From positions 217,198 through 270,423 of the forward strand of contig NZ_SMBY01000004.1 of NCBI RefSeq assembly GCF_004342665.1: 53,226 bases of DNA, read 5' to 3'. Positions 21,886 through 34,377 of this stretch are shown piece by piece. The translations under genes and the position numbers were made by a program. The notes under the pieces were generated by a model that saw only the letters and a program-made list of their open reading frames with translations, was not told the DNA's origin and did no database searches. Origin of the DNA: Samsonia erythrinae (lineage in GTDB: Bacteria; Pseudomonadota; Gammaproteobacteria; Enterobacterales; Enterobacteriaceae). Within the stretch, counting starts at the first letter, position 1. Each line of letters begins with the position of its first letter.

Positions 21886-22967
21886 TATTCCTGCTCGGAC
21901 AATGCTGCAAGCTGATCGGCCTGATATTCCTGTAAGACCGGTTGAATCAGCGCATCCAGTTTCCCTTCCATCACTTCATCCAGCCGGTAAAGCGTCAGGT
22001 TAATACGGTGATCGGTCACCCTTCCCTGCGGGAAGTTATAGGTGCGGATGCGGTCAGAGCGATCGCCGCTGCCGAGCAGGTTACGGCGGGTTGACGCTTC
22101 TTCCTGCTGACGTTTCTGCACTTCTGCCGCACGAATACGCGCCCCTAACACCGACAGCGCTTTCGCTTTGTTTTTATGCTGCGAACGCTCGTCCTGGCAC
22201 TCCACGACAATACCGGTGGGCAAGTGAGTAATACGGATGGCGGAATCGGTGGTGTTAACGTGCTGACCGCCCGCGCCGGAAGAGCGGAAGGTATCGATAC
22301 GTAAATCCGCAGGGTTGATATCCGGCAGTTCCGCTTCCGGCACTTCCGCCATGACGGCGACCGTACAGGCCGACGTATGAATTCGCCCTTGCGATTCCGT
22401 GGCGGGTACACGCTGAACGCGATGGCCGCCCGATTCAAACTTGAGTTGACCGTATACGCCATCCCCGGCAATTTTGGCGATAATTTCTTTGTAACCACCA
22501 TGTTCGCCTTCGTTAGCGCTCATGACTTCAACGCGCCAGCGGCGCGATTCGGCGTAACGGCTGTACATACGGAAAAGATCGCCGGCAAAGATGGCGGCTT
22601 CATCCCCGCCCGTCCCGGCGCGCACTTCCAGAAAGCAGCCGCGTTCATCATCGGGGTCTGTCGGCAACAACAAGACCTGAAGCTGCTGCTCCAGTGTCTC
22701 AAGCGCTGTTTTGATGTCTTTCAGCTCTTCCTGCGCCATATCGCGCATTTCAGGATCGTCGAGCATCATTTCTGCGGTTTGCCGATCGTCCTGTGCCTGC
22801 TGCCATTGCTGGAAACAGCGAGTGACATCCGTCAGCTGCGCATATTCCCGCGACAAGGTGCGAAAACGCTCCATATCAGCGATGACGCTGGGCTCACCGA
22901 GTAACGCCTGGATTTCTTCATGGCGTTCTTGTAACGCTTCCAGTTTAGCAACAATAGAAGGCTTCAT
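21885..22967 (-). CDS. prfA: Peptide chain release factor 1
   Basis: 360 residues, the family length. The codon-recognition tripeptide PAT is in QRVPATES, and the catalytic GGQ is in SGAGGQHVN, the site methylated by the neighbouring PrmC. Reads UAA and UAG stop codons on the ribosome. It lies 33 bases after hemA. Confidence 0.98.
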   Translation of the reverse strand: MKPSIVAKLEALQERHEEIQALLGEPSVIADMERFRTLSREYAQLTDVTRCFQQWQQAQDDRQTAEMMLDDPEMRDMAQEELKDIKTALETLEQQLQVLLLPTDPDDERGCFLEVRAGTGGDEAAIFAGDLFRMYSRYAESRRWRVEVMSANEGEHGGYKEIIAKIAGDGVYGQLKFESGGHRVQRVPATESQGRIHTSACTVAVMAEVPEAELPDINPADLRIDTFRSSGAGGQHVNTTDSAIRITHLPTGIVVECQDERSQHKNKAKALSVLGARIRAAEVQKRQQEEASTRRNLLGSGDRSDRIRTYNFPQGRVTDHRINLTLYRLDEVMEGKLDALIQPVLQEYQADQLAALSEQE

Positions 22968-23000
22968 GCGGGCGGTTAAATCCTGTAATAGAGATGAATG

Positions 23001-24257
23001 CTAGTCCAGCCCAAGGCTGTCACGTAAAATTTGTAACCGATGCTGGTCGCCGTCACGGGCAGCTTGTTGAAGGGATTTGGTCGGCGCGTGGATCAGGCGA
23101 TTGGTTAAACGGTGCGTCAGTTCCTGAATCACCGTTTCGACATTACCGCCTTGTTGAATGGCGGCCAGCGCCTTGGCCGTCATTTCCGCACGCAGTTCGT
23201 CAGCCTGAGCACGGTAATCGCGAATCGTCTCCACCGCTGACTGCGCGCGCAGCCAGGCCATGAAATCTGAGCTTTCCTGCTGCACGATGGATTCAGCCTG
23301 CACCGCCGCCGCTTTGCGCTGCGCGAGATTATGCTGAATAATGGCGTGCAGATCATCCACGCTATAGAGATAAACGTTCGGCAGTTTACCCACTTCAGGC
23401 TCTATATCGCGCGGAACGGCAATATCCACCATCAACATCGGCTGATTTCGTCTTGCCTTCAGCGTCCGTTCCATCATTCCTTTTCCGATAATCGGCAGCG
23501 TGCTGGCGGTTGAGCTAATTACGATATCCGCCTGAACGAGTTGTTCGTCCAGCTCAGCCAGCGTGATGACCTCGGCCCCGACCTCCTCCGCCAGTGCCTG
23601 TGCGCGTTCACGGGTACGGTTCGCGATCACCATTTTTCGTACTTTGTGCTCGCGCAGGTAACGCGCAACCAGTTCAATGGTTTCGCCTGCGCCGACCAGC
23701 AGCACCGTGACATCCGCCAGTGATTCAAAAATCTGCCGCGCCAGCGTACAGGCGGCAAATGCCACCGACACCGCGCTGGCGCCGATATCCGTTTCCGTCC
23801 GAACCCGCTTTGCCACGGTAAAGGATTTCTGGAACAGCCGCTCCAGTTCACTCGATAAGGAACGACCGCGCTGCGATTCGGCAAACGCCTTCTTCACCTG
23901 CCCCAAAATCTGTGGTTCGCCCAGCACCAGGGAATCCAGACCGCTGGCGACGCGCATCAAATGGCTGACCGCGGCGTTATCCTGATGCCAGTACAGGCTG
24001 TCGTTGACCTCTTCCGGACGCAGTTGATGGTATTCGCATAGCCAGCGAATCAACTGCTCGCGTTGGTTTTCCTGCTCTTCAACGCTGAGATAGAGTTCCG
24101 TGCGATTACAGGTGGACAGCACAACACCGCCCTGCACCAGCGGCTGCTGTAGCAGACTATCGAGAGCCACGCCAAGCTTATCGGGCGAGAACACAATGCG
24201 TTCACGCAGAGAAACTGGTGCAGTTTTGTGATTAATACCAAGCGCAAGCAGGGTCAT
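23001..24257 (-). CDS. hemA: Glutamyl-tRNA reductase
   Basis: First committed enzyme of C5 tetrapyrrole synthesis: reduces glutamyl-tRNA to glutamate-1-semialdehyde. 418 residues from [14 protein letters not shown], identical in length to E. coli HemA; an upstream in-frame ATG at 24392 is not supported. Catalytic C50 is in [10 protein letters not shown], the NADPH-binding domain carries [11 protein letters not shown], and the C-terminal dimerisation helices are complete. The conserved N-terminus is the part through which haem-dependent proteolysis is known to act in enterobacteria. First gene of the operon, divergent from lolB. Confidence 0.98.
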   Translation of the reverse strand: MTLLALGINHKTAPVSLRERIVFSPDKLGVALDSLLQQPLVQGGVVLSTCNRTELYLSVEEQENQREQLIRWLCEYHQLRPEEVNDSLYWHQDNAAVSHLMRVASGLDSLVLGEPQILGQVKKAFAESQRGRSLSSELERLFQKSFTVAKRVRTETDIGASAVSVAFAACTLARQIFESLADVTVLLVGAGETIELVARYLREHKVRKMVIANRTRERAQALAEEVGAEVITLAELDEQLVQADIVISSTASTLPIIGKGMMERTLKARRNQPMLMVDIAVPRDIEPEVGKLPNVYLYSVDDLHAIIQHNLAQRKAAAVQAESIVQQESSDFMAWLRAQSAVETIRDYRAQADELRAEMTAKALAAIQQGGNVETVIQELTHRLTNRLIHAPTKSLQQAARDGDQHRLQILRDSLGLD

Positions 24258-24487
24258 TGGGCTGTTCTGAGTAATACCGGTCTTAGTATGGATTTCGTTT
24301 GAGTCGCATTCTACTTGATGCAGGAGAGCAAGAAAAGCAACAGCGCGCGATCCCTTCGTGCGAAACAGACACTTTTTGACAAAAAGCAACAAACGCGGTT
24401 AACCAACAACAATCATTGACGCTGAGCGGTAAGCCCGTTAGCGTGACGTATTTTACGACGTTTATTCATTTACAGGACACGACCGAC

Positions 24488-25111
24488 ATGCCAACCCAAA
24501 CCGTCCGATGCCTGCGTTTACTGCCTTTAGCCAGTGTGTTGCTAGCTGCCTGTAGCGTTCATACCCCCCCACAAACGAGCAAAAGTCCCACCTCGCCGGA
24601 GTGGCAACAGCATCAGCAACAGGTGGAGAAACTCAGCCAATATCAGACGCGCGGCGCTTTTGCCTATATCTCCGATAGCAAAAGAGTATCAGCCAATTTT
24701 TTCTGGCAGGACACCCCGCCGCAACGTTATCGCCTGCTGCTGACTAACCCCCTCGGGAGCACGGAACTGGAGTTGCGTGCTCAGCCAGATGGCGTGCAAA
24801 TTACCGACAATCAGGGCAAACGCTACGTTGGTGAAGATGCCGAATACATGATTCACCAACTCACCGGCATGGCGATTCCGCTGAATAACCTGCGACAATG
24901 GATCCTCGGCGTACCGGGCGATGCCAGCGACTTCACGTTGGACGATCGCTACCTGCTGAAAACCATTACCTACCGGCAGGGCAATCAACGCTGGGATGTT
25001 AACTATCAGAGTTATAACACCGAGTTAACGCCCCCGCTCCCGACCAGTCTTGAGCTGGTTCAGGGCGAACAGCGCATTAAGCTGAAAATGAATAACTGGA
25101 TGGTTAAATAA
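24488..25111 (+). CDS. lolB: Outer-membrane lipoprotein receptor LolB
   Basis: 207 residues from MPTQTVRC, equal to E. coli LolB. The lipoprotein signal ends in LLAAC, so it is itself a lipoprotein; after that comes the eleven-stranded LolB fold with [26 protein letters not shown]. It accepts lipoproteins from LolA and inserts them in the outer membrane. An earlier in-frame ATG at 24416 would place residues before the signal and is rejected. Followed by ispE after 3 bases. Confidence 0.97.
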   Translation: MPTQTVRCLRLLPLASVLLAACSVHTPPQTSKSPTSPEWQQHQQQVEKLSQYQTRGAFAYISDSKRVSANFFWQDTPPQRYRLLLTNPLGSTELELRAQPDGVQITDNQGKRYVGEDAEYMIHQLTGMAIPLNNLRQWILGVPGDASDFTLDDRYLLKTITYRQGNQRWDVNYQSYNTELTPPLPTSLELVQGEQRIKLKMNNWMVK

Positions 25112-25114
25112 GTC

Positions 25115-27078
<1,964 letters not shown>

Positions 27079-27115
27079 TCGTTTCTGCGCAGACAACGGT
27101 TTGCTAACAGTGATG

Positions 27116-27140
27116 AAGCCACCTGAACAAGGTGGCTTTT
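27116..27140 (+). terminator. Rho-independent terminator of prs
   Basis: AAGCCACCT, loop GAACA, AGGTGGCTT (27116-27138), running into TTTTCTATTT; 38 bases after the prs stop. Confidence 0.88.
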
Positions 27141-27311
27141 CTATTTCCGGCATTCCAGCACCCTGATTTGTATCTTGATTGGTTTTTCCTTACCTCGTCG
27201 CTTAAATAAGCTGGCTGTTCAGATACAAAAAACCGCGCGGGTGCCCGATAAAAATCGCGACGCCAACGCGGTCAGAATATTCAATCAAATGTGACTTAAT
27301 TCAACAAAGCA

Positions 27312-27581
27312 TTACGATGGACGATGACGACGGCAACGTTTATCGAAATTTTTAACCCACCAGTAGCGATCGGTCACTGCTTCACGCCCACTGACGCGCG
27401 CCCCCACCAACCATAATATTGCACCAGAAAAAATACTCACCAGGTCAATGTATGTCATATATTCAGGGATATTCAGTTTTGGAAATTGGCTGGCTATCGA
27501 GTAAGCGATACCGCCAATCATCAGAACCATACCAATCCCCATGAGCACATTACCTAACGTTGCCGCACTCTTACGTTTCAT
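27312..27581 (-). CDS. ychH: YchH family stress-induced membrane protein
   Basis: 89 residues, two membrane helices (GNVLMGIGMVLMIGGIAYSI and LVSIFSGAILWLVGARV) and the characteristic C-terminal DRYWWVKNFDKRCRR. This matches YchH (DUF2583), an inner-membrane protein linked to stress and biofilm in E. coli. Position between prs and divergent pth is conserved. GGAGG lies upstream of the ATG (complement of cctcc at 27588-27592). Confidence 0.92.
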   Translation of the reverse strand: MKRKSAATLGNVLMGIGMVLMIGGIAYSIASQFPKLNIPEYMTYIDLVSIFSGAILWLVGARVSGREAVTDRYWWVKNFDKRCRRHRPS

Positions 27582-27889
27582 CTGACACCTCCAGATTAAT
27601 TCTGTAGATGAGTCTGAGTCCTAATTACCGTCTGTTTTCTTATTATTGATGTAATTATAGCCAATAACCGGCTTGAATGATTGCGGAGAGGATCACAGAT
27701 AGAAAGAATGATTAATATTTTTTACGTTTAAGTGAATAAAATAAATAGACAAAAAATAATCACAAAACCAAATAATACGGTTTTTACCTATAACACCGGG
27801 ATTTGGCTATCCCTCACGCCGCGTGTAAACTAGCGTACTCATTATCACTCTACTCTGCGTAAGTTTAAGCACGTAATCTGGAATATACC
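27582..27889. other. Divergent promoter region between ychH and pth
   Basis: 308 AT-rich bases with no ORF. It should hold the promoters of ychH (minus) and pth-ychF (plus). No specific site can be assigned by eye. Confidence 0.3.
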
Positions 27890-28477
27890 GTGAGCAGCAT
27901 TAAATTAATCGTCGGCCTGGCTAACCCCGGTGCGGAGTATGCCGCCACCCGCCATAACGCGGGCGCCTGGTTTGTGGACCGTCTGGCTGAGACTTATCGC
28001 CAACCGCTGAAAGAAGAAAGCAAATTTTTCGGTTACACGGCCCGTCTGAGCTTATCCGGACAGGATGTGCGTTTGCTGGTGCCGACGACCTTTATGAACC
28101 TGAGCGGTAAAGCGGTTGCGGCAATGGCAACCTTCTACCGCATCCCGCCCGATGAAATTCTGGTTGCCCACGACGAGCTGGATTTATTACCGGGGGTCGC
28201 CAAACTGAAACAGGGCGGTGGCCACGGTGGCCACAACGGGCTGAAAGACATCATCAGCAAATTGGGCAATAACCCGAATTTCCACCGTTTGCGCATCGGC
28301 ATCGGCCATCCGGGCGATAAAAGCAAAGTGACCGGTTTTGTGCTGGGCAAACCGCCGGCCAGCGAACAAACGCTGATCGACAATGCCATTGACGAAGCCG
28401 TGAGCTGTACCGAAATTCTGATGAAAGAAAACATGATCAAAGCGATGAACCGCTTGCATGCCTTCAAAGCGGCCTGA
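27890..28477 (+). CDS. pth: Peptidyl-tRNA hydrolase
   Basis: Frees tRNA from peptidyl-tRNA dropped by ribosomes. 195 residues from a GTG start. Catalytic histidine in [17 protein letters not shown], the HDELDL motif and [13 protein letters not shown] are all present. Followed by ychF on the same strand, as in other enterobacteria. Confidence 0.97.
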   Translation: MSSIKLIVGLANPGAEYAATRHNAGAWFVDRLAETYRQPLKEESKFFGYTARLSLSGQDVRLLVPTTFMNLSGKAVAAMATFYRIPPDEILVAHDELDLLPGVAKLKQGGGHGGHNGLKDIISKLGNNPNFHRLRIGIGHPGDKSKVTGFVLGKPPASEQTLIDNAIDEAVSCTEILMKENMIKAMNRLHAFKAA

Positions 28478-28606
28478 ACCGAACGGAAGACGGATGGGAG
28501 ATCGAGATAAATCCCCATTCCGTGTATAATCGGCCGTAATATTTTCATTCTGACCGTTCAGGCAATATAATTGCTTGATTAATAAGTTATTTAAGGTGAT
28601 ATAAAC

Positions 28607-29698
28607 ATGGGATTCAAATGCGGTATCGTCGGGCTGCCTAACGTCGGTAAATCCACTCTGTTCAATGCGTTGACCAAAGCCGGCATCGAAGCGGCCAACT
28701 TCCCGTTTTGTACCATTGAGCCGAACACCGGCGTGGTGCCAATGCCCGACCCGCGTCTGGATAAGCTGGCTGAAATTGTGAAGCCGCAGCGCATCCTCCC
28801 CACCACCATGGAATTTGTTGATATCGCCGGTCTGGTAAAAGGCGCGTCCAAAGGGGAAGGTCTGGGTAACCAGTTCCTGACCAATATCCGTGAAACGGAA
28901 GCGATCGGCCACGTTGTACGCTGCTTCGAGAACGACAACATTATCCACGTCAACAACAAAGTTGACCCGGCTGATGACATTGAGGTGATCAATACGGAGC
29001 TGGCGCTATCCGATCTCGACACTTGTGAACGCGCCATTCATCGCGTGCAGAAGAGAGCCAAAGGCGGCGATAAAGATGCGAAAGCTGAACTGGCCGCGCT
29101 GGAGAAATGTCTGCCGCAGTTAGAAAAAGCCGGTATGTTGCGTTCGCTGGATTTAAGCGACGAAGATAAAGCCGCCATCAAATACCTGAGCTTCCTGACG
29201 CTGAAACCCACCATGTATATCGCCAACGTCAACGAAGACGGCTTTGAGAATAACCCTTATCTCGATAAAGTTCGTGAAATCGCCGCCGCGGAAGGTTCTG
29301 TCGTCGTCGCCGTCTGTGCGGCCGTGGAGTCAGATATTGCAGAACTGGATGATGCCGATCGCGAAGAATTTATGGCAGAATTAGGTCTGGAGGAACCCGG
29401 GCTGAACCGCGTTATCCGCGCGGGCTATGAACTCCTGAATCTGCAAACTTACTTTACCGCAGGCGTGAAAGAGGTTCGTGCATGGACGATCCCTGTCGGC
29501 GCAACCGCGCCACAGGCGGCAGGTAAAATTCACACCGATTTCGAGAAAGGCTTCATCCGCGCACAGACCATCTCCTATGAAGATTTCATCACCTATAAGG
29601 GTGAGCAAGGTGCAAAAGAAGCAGGGAAAATGCGTTCAGAAGGTAAGGACTACATCGTAAAAGACGGTGATGTGATGAACTTCCTGTTTAACGTCTAA
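28607..29698 (+). CDS. ychF: Redox-regulated ATPase YchF (OLA1/Obg family)
   Basis: 363 residues. P-loop [10 protein letters not shown] near the N-terminus, [16 protein letters not shown] as G3, then a coiled-coil region and a C-terminal TGS-like domain with [23 protein letters not shown]. YchF prefers ATP over GTP and is involved in ribosome and oxidative-stress responses. It is the last core gene before the genomic island; its terminator lies in the island junction. Confidence 0.97.
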   Translation: MGFKCGIVGLPNVGKSTLFNALTKAGIEAANFPFCTIEPNTGVVPMPDPRLDKLAEIVKPQRILPTTMEFVDIAGLVKGASKGEGLGNQFLTNIRETEAIGHVVRCFENDNIIHVNNKVDPADDIEVINTELALSDLDTCERAIHRVQKRAKGGDKDAKAELAALEKCLPQLEKAGMLRSLDLSDEDKAAIKYLSFLTLKPTMYIANVNEDGFENNPYLDKVREIAAAEGSVVVAVCAAVESDIAELDDADREEFMAELGLEEPGLNRVIRAGYELLNLQTYFTAGVKEVRAWTIPVGATAPQAAGKIHTDFEKGFIRAQTISYEDFITYKGEQGAKEAGKMRSEGKDYIVKDGDVMNFLFNV

Positions 29699-29757
29699 AC
29701 AAAATTTGTTGTCTTATGAGGTTTCATTCAATCTCATGGCTTTCACAAAAAATGATT

Positions 29758-29783
29758 AAATCCACGCACTTGCGTGGATTTTT
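29758..29783 (+). terminator. Terminator of ychF at the island junction
   Basis: AAATCCACGC and GCGTGGATTT form a perfect 10-bp stem around ACTT, followed by TTCG within a five-T run. Located 59 bases after the ychF stop and about 130 before the integrase. This palindromic site may be or may adjoin the left attachment site. Confidence 0.85.
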
Positions 29784-29912
29784 CGTTTCATAACGTCTCA
29801 AATGATTTCGTAGAAGCGCAGTCAAAAATGAGTACGCAGGTGAGTACATCAAACTTCCATCTTTATTTTTAGTGAGTACAATAACGGTATAATAAATATA
29901 CAAGGAATCGTT

Positions 29913-31094
29913 ATGCTCACTGATATTCAATGCCGTACAGCAAAAGCGAAAGAAAAGCTCTATCGTCTCAACGATTTCAATGGCTTATACCTTGAAGTTA
30001 AACCTAATGGCAAAAAGGCGTGGCGCTATCGGTTTAAACTTAACGGTAAATCCAGCATGTTTGCGCTGGGTGAGTACCCGACGGTTAAACTTGCCGAAGC
30101 TCGCGAGAAATGCGAGCAAGCGCGTAAACAAGTCGCAAATGGAGTTAGCCCTACTCAGGCTCGCCAGTTAGATAAGATCCGCAAGGTCAATGACGCTTCC
30201 AACACCTTTGAGCTAGTCGCTAAAGAGTGGTTGCAGATGAAAGACTGGGCCGAAATCACCAAAACGCGGCGATTAGATATGCTTAAGCGTGTGGTTTTCC
30301 CCGCAATAGGTAAGCTCCCTGTCAGGGAAATAACCCCGCATCACATTCTAAAAATTCTTCAGGAAACGGCTAAGCGCGGCGCTCCGTCCGTTGCCGCTGA
30401 AGCCCGCCGGACTATTTCATCGATTTTCGAGCTCGCGGTAGCGACACTCAGAGCAGATAGCGATCCTGTATGGCCTGTGCGCAAGGCCCTCCCCGCCAAT
30501 AAGACACAGCATAAACAGGCATTGAGTCCACAGCAAATCGGGAAGCTATTAAGCTGTTTTGATAACGGTCGCGGCTCATATCAGGTTAACTATTGTATGT
30601 GGCTTATGTGGTGGACATTGGCGCGTCCTGCAGAAGCCACCGAAGCAGAATGGACAGAATTCGATCTTGATAACGCCCTGTGGACCATTCCGGCGACACG
30701 CATGAAAGCTCGTAGGGAGCATGTTATTCCCCTGCCCTCCCAGGCTGTCAAAATGCTCAGAACGTTACAAGGATTAACCGGGCATCGGCAGCACCTTTTT
30801 CCGGGCCGAGATAACCCACGTGGCCCGATGACATCACACTCGCTGCGTCAGCTACTTAAAAGCCTCGGCTGGAGCGGAACTTACAGCCCACATGCAACCC
30901 GAACCACAGGCAGCACGCGGTTAAACGAGCTGGGCTATCGACCTGATGCTATCGAAGCTCAGCTTGCGCACGCTGATACCAACAACGTTCGCCGCACATA
31001 CAACCATGCGACGTATCTTGATGAGCGTATAGTGATGATGCAGGAATGGGCTAATAAGCTTGATGGATGGGTAAGCTGCGCTGAAGTTAAGTAA
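29913..31094 (+). CDS. P4-type site-specific tyrosine recombinase (island integrase)
   Basis: 393 residues. The N-terminal arm-binding domain (LYLEVKPNGKKAWRYRFKLNGK) is that of P4-like integrases; the catalytic domain has R238 (LARPAE), H327 and R330 (SPHATR), H353 (LAHAD) and nucleophile Y363 (RRTYNHA), so it looks active. These enzymes integrate genomic islands and satellite prophages. It faces away from ychF, into the island, with AAGGA before the ATG. No excisionase or phage structural gene follows, so the island is probably not a prophage. No tRNA gene is visible at the junction. Confidence 0.93.
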   Translation: MLTDIQCRTAKAKEKLYRLNDFNGLYLEVKPNGKKAWRYRFKLNGKSSMFALGEYPTVKLAEAREKCEQARKQVANGVSPTQARQLDKIRKVNDASNTFELVAKEWLQMKDWAEITKTRRLDMLKRVVFPAIGKLPVREITPHHILKILQETAKRGAPSVAAEARRTISSIFELAVATLRADSDPVWPVRKALPANKTQHKQALSPQQIGKLLSCFDNGRGSYQVNYCMWLMWWTLARPAEATEAEWTEFDLDNALWTIPATRMKARREHVIPLPSQAVKMLRTLQGLTGHRQHLFPGRDNPRGPMTSHSLRQLLKSLGWSGTYSPHATRTTGSTRLNELGYRPDAIEAQLAHADTNNVRRTYNHATYLDERIVMMQEWANKLDGWVSCAEVK

Positions 31095-31468
31095 ACGGTG
31101 ATGCAGTGGTGTGTTAATCAACGTGTAGCAGGTCAACCGGGTTATCGACTAAATATGCGAATTAACAAAATGTTAATGGAAGCAATTCCGTAGACTATGT
31201 TTGACTTATTCAACAAAGTCGTTTTAAGTCGCTATCTCTCTGTTATAGCAATGCAAATTAGTTGATAAGACCTTGGACTCACTGTTGGCATAATCTCCTG
31301 ACTTGTTGGTATATAGGAAAATTAATACTTATGTTATCACTTGTTAATTTACGACCTTGATTTTTAATGTTATGTTAATTTTAGTGTCTAGGGACCGTGT
31401 GGTAATGTACAAAAAATATTTTTGTTGAATATCTGATTAAGATCTAGAAAATAGGACATTACATTTCT
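31095..31468. other. Gap after the integrase with an IS-end-like relic
   Basis: 374 AT-rich bases with no gene. At 31178-31221 lies a 44-base segment ending in TTATTCAACAAA, resembling the terminal repeat of IS5/IS903-type elements, and 34 of 44 bases match 36391-36434. The rest presumably contains the promoter of the decarboxylase genes. Confidence 0.4.
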
Positions 31469-31990
31469 ATGACTATAGACAACATTGTATTGCCCCCACC
31501 TGCTGAACGTGCCCGCCAGTTAGCTGGCACCCTAAATAAAGTAGGGATCACTTCACAGGTTGGTACTCCGTGTGGAATTCTCGCTCCTTTGTGGAAATAT
31601 CTTGATACACAAAATGAAAGAGAACGACTGATCACGATATCACGGGAAGATACGGCTTTATCATACGCTGCGGGCCAAGCACTTGCTGGAGGCTATCCAG
31701 CTGTATTCATGCAAAATTCTGGCTTTGGAAACTGTGTAAACATAATGGCGTCGCTAATCTGTCCCTTCAAATTACGCGTCGTGCTGATCATTAGTTTGAG
31801 GGGGACTGGGAATGACACCACCCCAGAAAATACTGAAATGGGTAAAGTAACTGCTTCTATACTTGAGCAATGGAAAGTTCCGATCATCTCGCTGCTCACC
31901 CCTACAGACGAGATTGCTGTATTCGAACTAAACCAGAACGGACCTATGGCTATCCTAATTTCACCTGAATATTTTGGATGGTGCCCATGA
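31469..31990 (+). CDS. TPP-dependent decarboxylase, alpha (PYR-domain) subunit; sulfopyruvate/phosphonopyruvate decarboxylase-like
   Basis: 173 residues corresponding to the pyrimidine-binding half of a thiamine-diphosphate enzyme: SREDTALSYAAGQALAGGYPAVFMQNSGFGNCVN contains the conserved glutamate region (here E in SREDTA) and the Q/N-SG-GN segment seen in ComD and in phosphonopyruvate decarboxylases. LRGTGNDTTPENTEMGK follows as in that group. It should pair with the next gene to form one active site. Likely reaction: removing CO2 from a 3-substituted pyruvate to give an aldehyde. No PEP phosphomutase or sulfopyruvate-making gene is seen here, so the substrate is unknown. Low GC and island context show acquisition by transfer. 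Confidence 0.82.
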   Translation: MTIDNIVLPPPAERARQLAGTLNKVGITSQVGTPCGILAPLWKYLDTQNERERLITISREDTALSYAAGQALAGGYPAVFMQNSGFGNCVNIMASLICPFKLRVVLIISLRGTGNDTTPENTEMGKVTASILEQWKVPIISLLTPTDEIAVFELNQNGPMAILISPEYFGWCP

Positions 31991-32586
31991 ATAAGAATGA
32001 ACTTATTAAAATGGTCATCACCAAATTTGCATCACATCCGATCATTTTTACAACAGGTTATGCATCACGTATCGCATATCTCCTGAAACCTGAGGCAGTC
32101 AACCACTTCTACATGGTGGGAAGTATGGGAATGGCTTCGGCTATCGGGCGTGGCGTTGCATCACAATTAAGTGACAACTCGCACTGTCCTGTTATTGTTG
32201 ATGGGGAAGGTGCATTGCTGATGGGCTTGCACAGCTTGGTTCTAGAACAGGAAGCTAGCGGTAAGATTCTGCATATAATTGCCAATGACGCGAGCTATTC
32301 TTCTACTGGGGGGCAACACATTCCTGTCAGCGTAGACTACCTTAGCGGATTTGCGCTAGCCGCAGGGTATGGTTTAGTTAAAGATCTCAATCCCTCTGAG
32401 GAAAGTTTCGCTTATGAACTTGAAATGGCTGCATCTTCGATAAAAAGTGGTTTCAGCGCTTTATTGAACTGTACTATAGAACCAGGGCCCGAACCTCTAG
32501 GTCGAATTGACTTGCCGTTGCCGCAGATTGCCAGTCGGTTTAATGCTTTTATTGAAGAAAAAGGAAGTAAAATTCTTTTCTTGTGA
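31987..32586 (+). CDS. TPP-dependent decarboxylase, beta (TPP-binding) subunit
   Basis: 199 residues from the ATG that overlaps the alpha stop as ATGA; an ATG 9 bases earlier is possible. It is the TPP-binding half: MVGSMGMASAIGRGVA, DGEGALLMGLHSL, then IIANDASYSSTGGQ, which together form the GDG...N thiamine-diphosphate/Mg motif of ComE and phosphonopyruvate decarboxylase. The first glycine of GDG appears as V-D-G-E-G, a small deviation. Together with the alpha subunit it decarboxylates a pyruvate-type acid. Confidence 0.85.
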   Translation: MNKNELIKMVITKFASHPIIFTTGYASRIAYLLKPEAVNHFYMVGSMGMASAIGRGVASQLSDNSHCPVIVDGEGALLMGLHSLVLEQEASGKILHIIANDASYSSTGGQHIPVSVDYLSGFALAAGYGLVKDLNPSEESFAYELEMAASSIKSGFSALLNCTIEPGPEPLGRIDLPLPQIASRFNAFIEEKGSKILFL

Positions 32587-32693
32587 TGACGACCTAATTC
32601 AGGCAGTAAAAGCTGAATATAGTAATTATTACATAAACGGCAACTCATTTATTAAAGTGGTTGCATCATTCATCTGGGTATTGACGATTATAA

Positions 32694-33878
32694 ATGAGAA
32701 AGATAAGTTTAATCATTACTCTATGTGTTGCATATTTTATTATAAATTTTAACTTATCATTTATTTATCCTATGCTCCCTGCAATAAAAAAAGAATTTGG
32801 GGGCACTAACTTTCAGATTAGCATACTAATATCTGCCTTTTCTATACCCGCGTTTTTTTGCAATTTCTTTTATGGACCAGTCATAGATAAGCATGGACGT
32901 AAAAGGTTTATTATCCTTGGGGCGATTGGAACAGCTTTTACATTTTTGTGTGCTGTTTTTTCAATAAATTTATATATGTTAATAGGAATGCGCCTATTGT
33001 CAGGGTTGTTCATTCCAATGATCGGAGCATCAATATTCCCATGTATCATTGATAACTTTCCACCAGAAGAAAGAGTAAAATATATTGGATGGGTCCAAGC
33101 AATGGCTTCATTTGCACAGATTGTTGCATTGCCAATGGGGATTGTTACGGGAGAACTCATTTCTTGGTTTTATCCCTTTATCTTCATTAGCTTTCTTGCT
33201 TTGATTACCCTTGTTGGTACTGTGTGCTATATACCCTGTAACCTTTCCAACATTGAAACTCGCACCATAACACTTTCCGGCATGTTACATAAATATGTTG
33301 TGCTATGTAATCATGCAGAGGTAAGGAACAAACTTTTTTCTTATGCATTCATTAGCATCTACATCTATTCTATATTTGGTATGTATCCATTCTGGCTAAC
33401 ATTGCATCACAGTCAGCAGCCTGAAAACTTAGCATTTTTTTTTGCCGTTACGGCTATCTCAGGTTTACTTGGTTCGGTAAGTGCTCATATGCTAAAAATT
33501 AACGAGGAAAATCACGGGAATATAAAGCTTGGTATTCTTTTTATCTTTAACAGCATTACGCTGATCAGCTTGCCGTTATTTCCTTTTTCTATAATTATTC
33601 AATGCATTATTTTTTCTGTATTTTCTTTTATACGAGCTGTGCTGAGTCCAATTATTTTTGCAAGTATATTCAAAGGTGTTTCATCAACCGACAGAAGCAC
33701 ACTTAACGGTATAATGAATGCATGTTTCCAGTTATGTAGCGCGGTGGGCGGTGCAATTAGCACGTATTCTTTTTCCTATTCACCTGACTTCTTCTTAAAT
33801 GCAACTGTAGCTATATTATTTTCCGCGATAGGTATATTATTTTTGCGCTTTTCAAGAGCGGCTAAAACAAGCCCTTAA
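32694..33878 (+). CDS. MFS transporter (drug/metabolite efflux type)
   Basis: 394 residues and about twelve hydrophobic helices, with no cleaved signal. The loop-2/3 signature is GPVIDKHGRKRF, and the TM4 region RLLSGLFIPMIGAS is typical of drug:H+ antiporters. It probably exports the island's product or provides self-protection; direction is inferred from the efflux-type pattern. It is 107 bases after the decarboxylase pair on the same strand. Very AT-rich, unlike the core genes. Confidence 0.85.
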   Translation: MRKISLIITLCVAYFIINFNLSFIYPMLPAIKKEFGGTNFQISILISAFSIPAFFCNFFYGPVIDKHGRKRFIILGAIGTAFTFLCAVFSINLYMLIGMRLLSGLFIPMIGASIFPCIIDNFPPEERVKYIGWVQAMASFAQIVALPMGIVTGELISWFYPFIFISFLALITLVGTVCYIPCNLSNIETRTITLSGMLHKYVVLCNHAEVRNKLFSYAFISIYIYSIFGMYPFWLTLHHSQQPENLAFFFAVTAISGLLGSVSAHMLKINEENHGNIKLGILFIFNSITLISLPLFPFSIIIQCIIFSVFSFIRAVLSPIIFASIFKGVSSTDRSTLNGIMNACFQLCSAVGGAISTYSFSYSPDFFLNATVAILFSAIGILFLRFSRAAKTSP

Positions 33879-34039
33879 GGGCTGAAGTATACCCAGAAAA
33901 TAAGACAGACATAGAGTTTTTTTCACTACTGATTGCGCTAACAAATTCAATGAGATCACCACTATACATGTCTAGAAAGTATACCTGACGTTGTGCCGCA
34001 ATGCTTTAGCATCAACACATCAACTGGACTGAGTAACAC

Positions 34040-34350
34040 GGCATTAGGCAAATTCAGCCCTCACGACGAGGTCTGTTTAAAGGCCTCAGGACTGACGCTA
34101 CCGAGATGAATTTGACGCCAGGCCCGGTTGTACGACACTTCGGTATAATCTAAGATATCGGCACTTGCCAGATTCCGGCTTTTGTATATTCTCTTCCTGA
34201 TGCGTTTTTTTGAGCGAACTGAAGAACGTCTCTGCCACCACATTATCCCAGCAGTTACCTCGTCGGCTCATTCTGAGTGCCATGTTATTGGCCCGACAGA
34301 AGCGCGGCCAATCGTCAATGCCGTACTGGCTACCTTGTACGCCCTTCTAA
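34040..34350 (-). pseudogene. IS3-family transposase relic, C-terminal part
   Basis: On the minus strand the translation gives DQGSQYG-like text, then WPRFCRANN, MSRRGNCWDNVVAETFFSSLKK, which is the C-terminal DDE region of IS3-family OrfB (the conserved glutamate is in VAETFF). The frame is broken afterwards. Its N-terminal half lies at about 35716-36110, separated by an IS110-family relic. Confidence 0.8.
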
Positions 34351-34377
34351 GAGTCAAGCCGTTATCGGGACGCTGTT

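Noticed and set aside
24258-24392. N-terminal extension of hemA
   Set aside because: [14 protein letters not shown] is the known HemA N-terminus; the extension would cover the divergent promoter region.
31469-32586. Phosphonate (PEP mutase) biosynthetic cluster
   Set aside because: The decarboxylase fits, but no PEP mutase or other phosphonate gene is present in the window.
32507-32752. 81-codon frame between the decarboxylase and the MFS gene
   Set aside because: It overlaps both real genes in another frame and has no domain or ribosome site.
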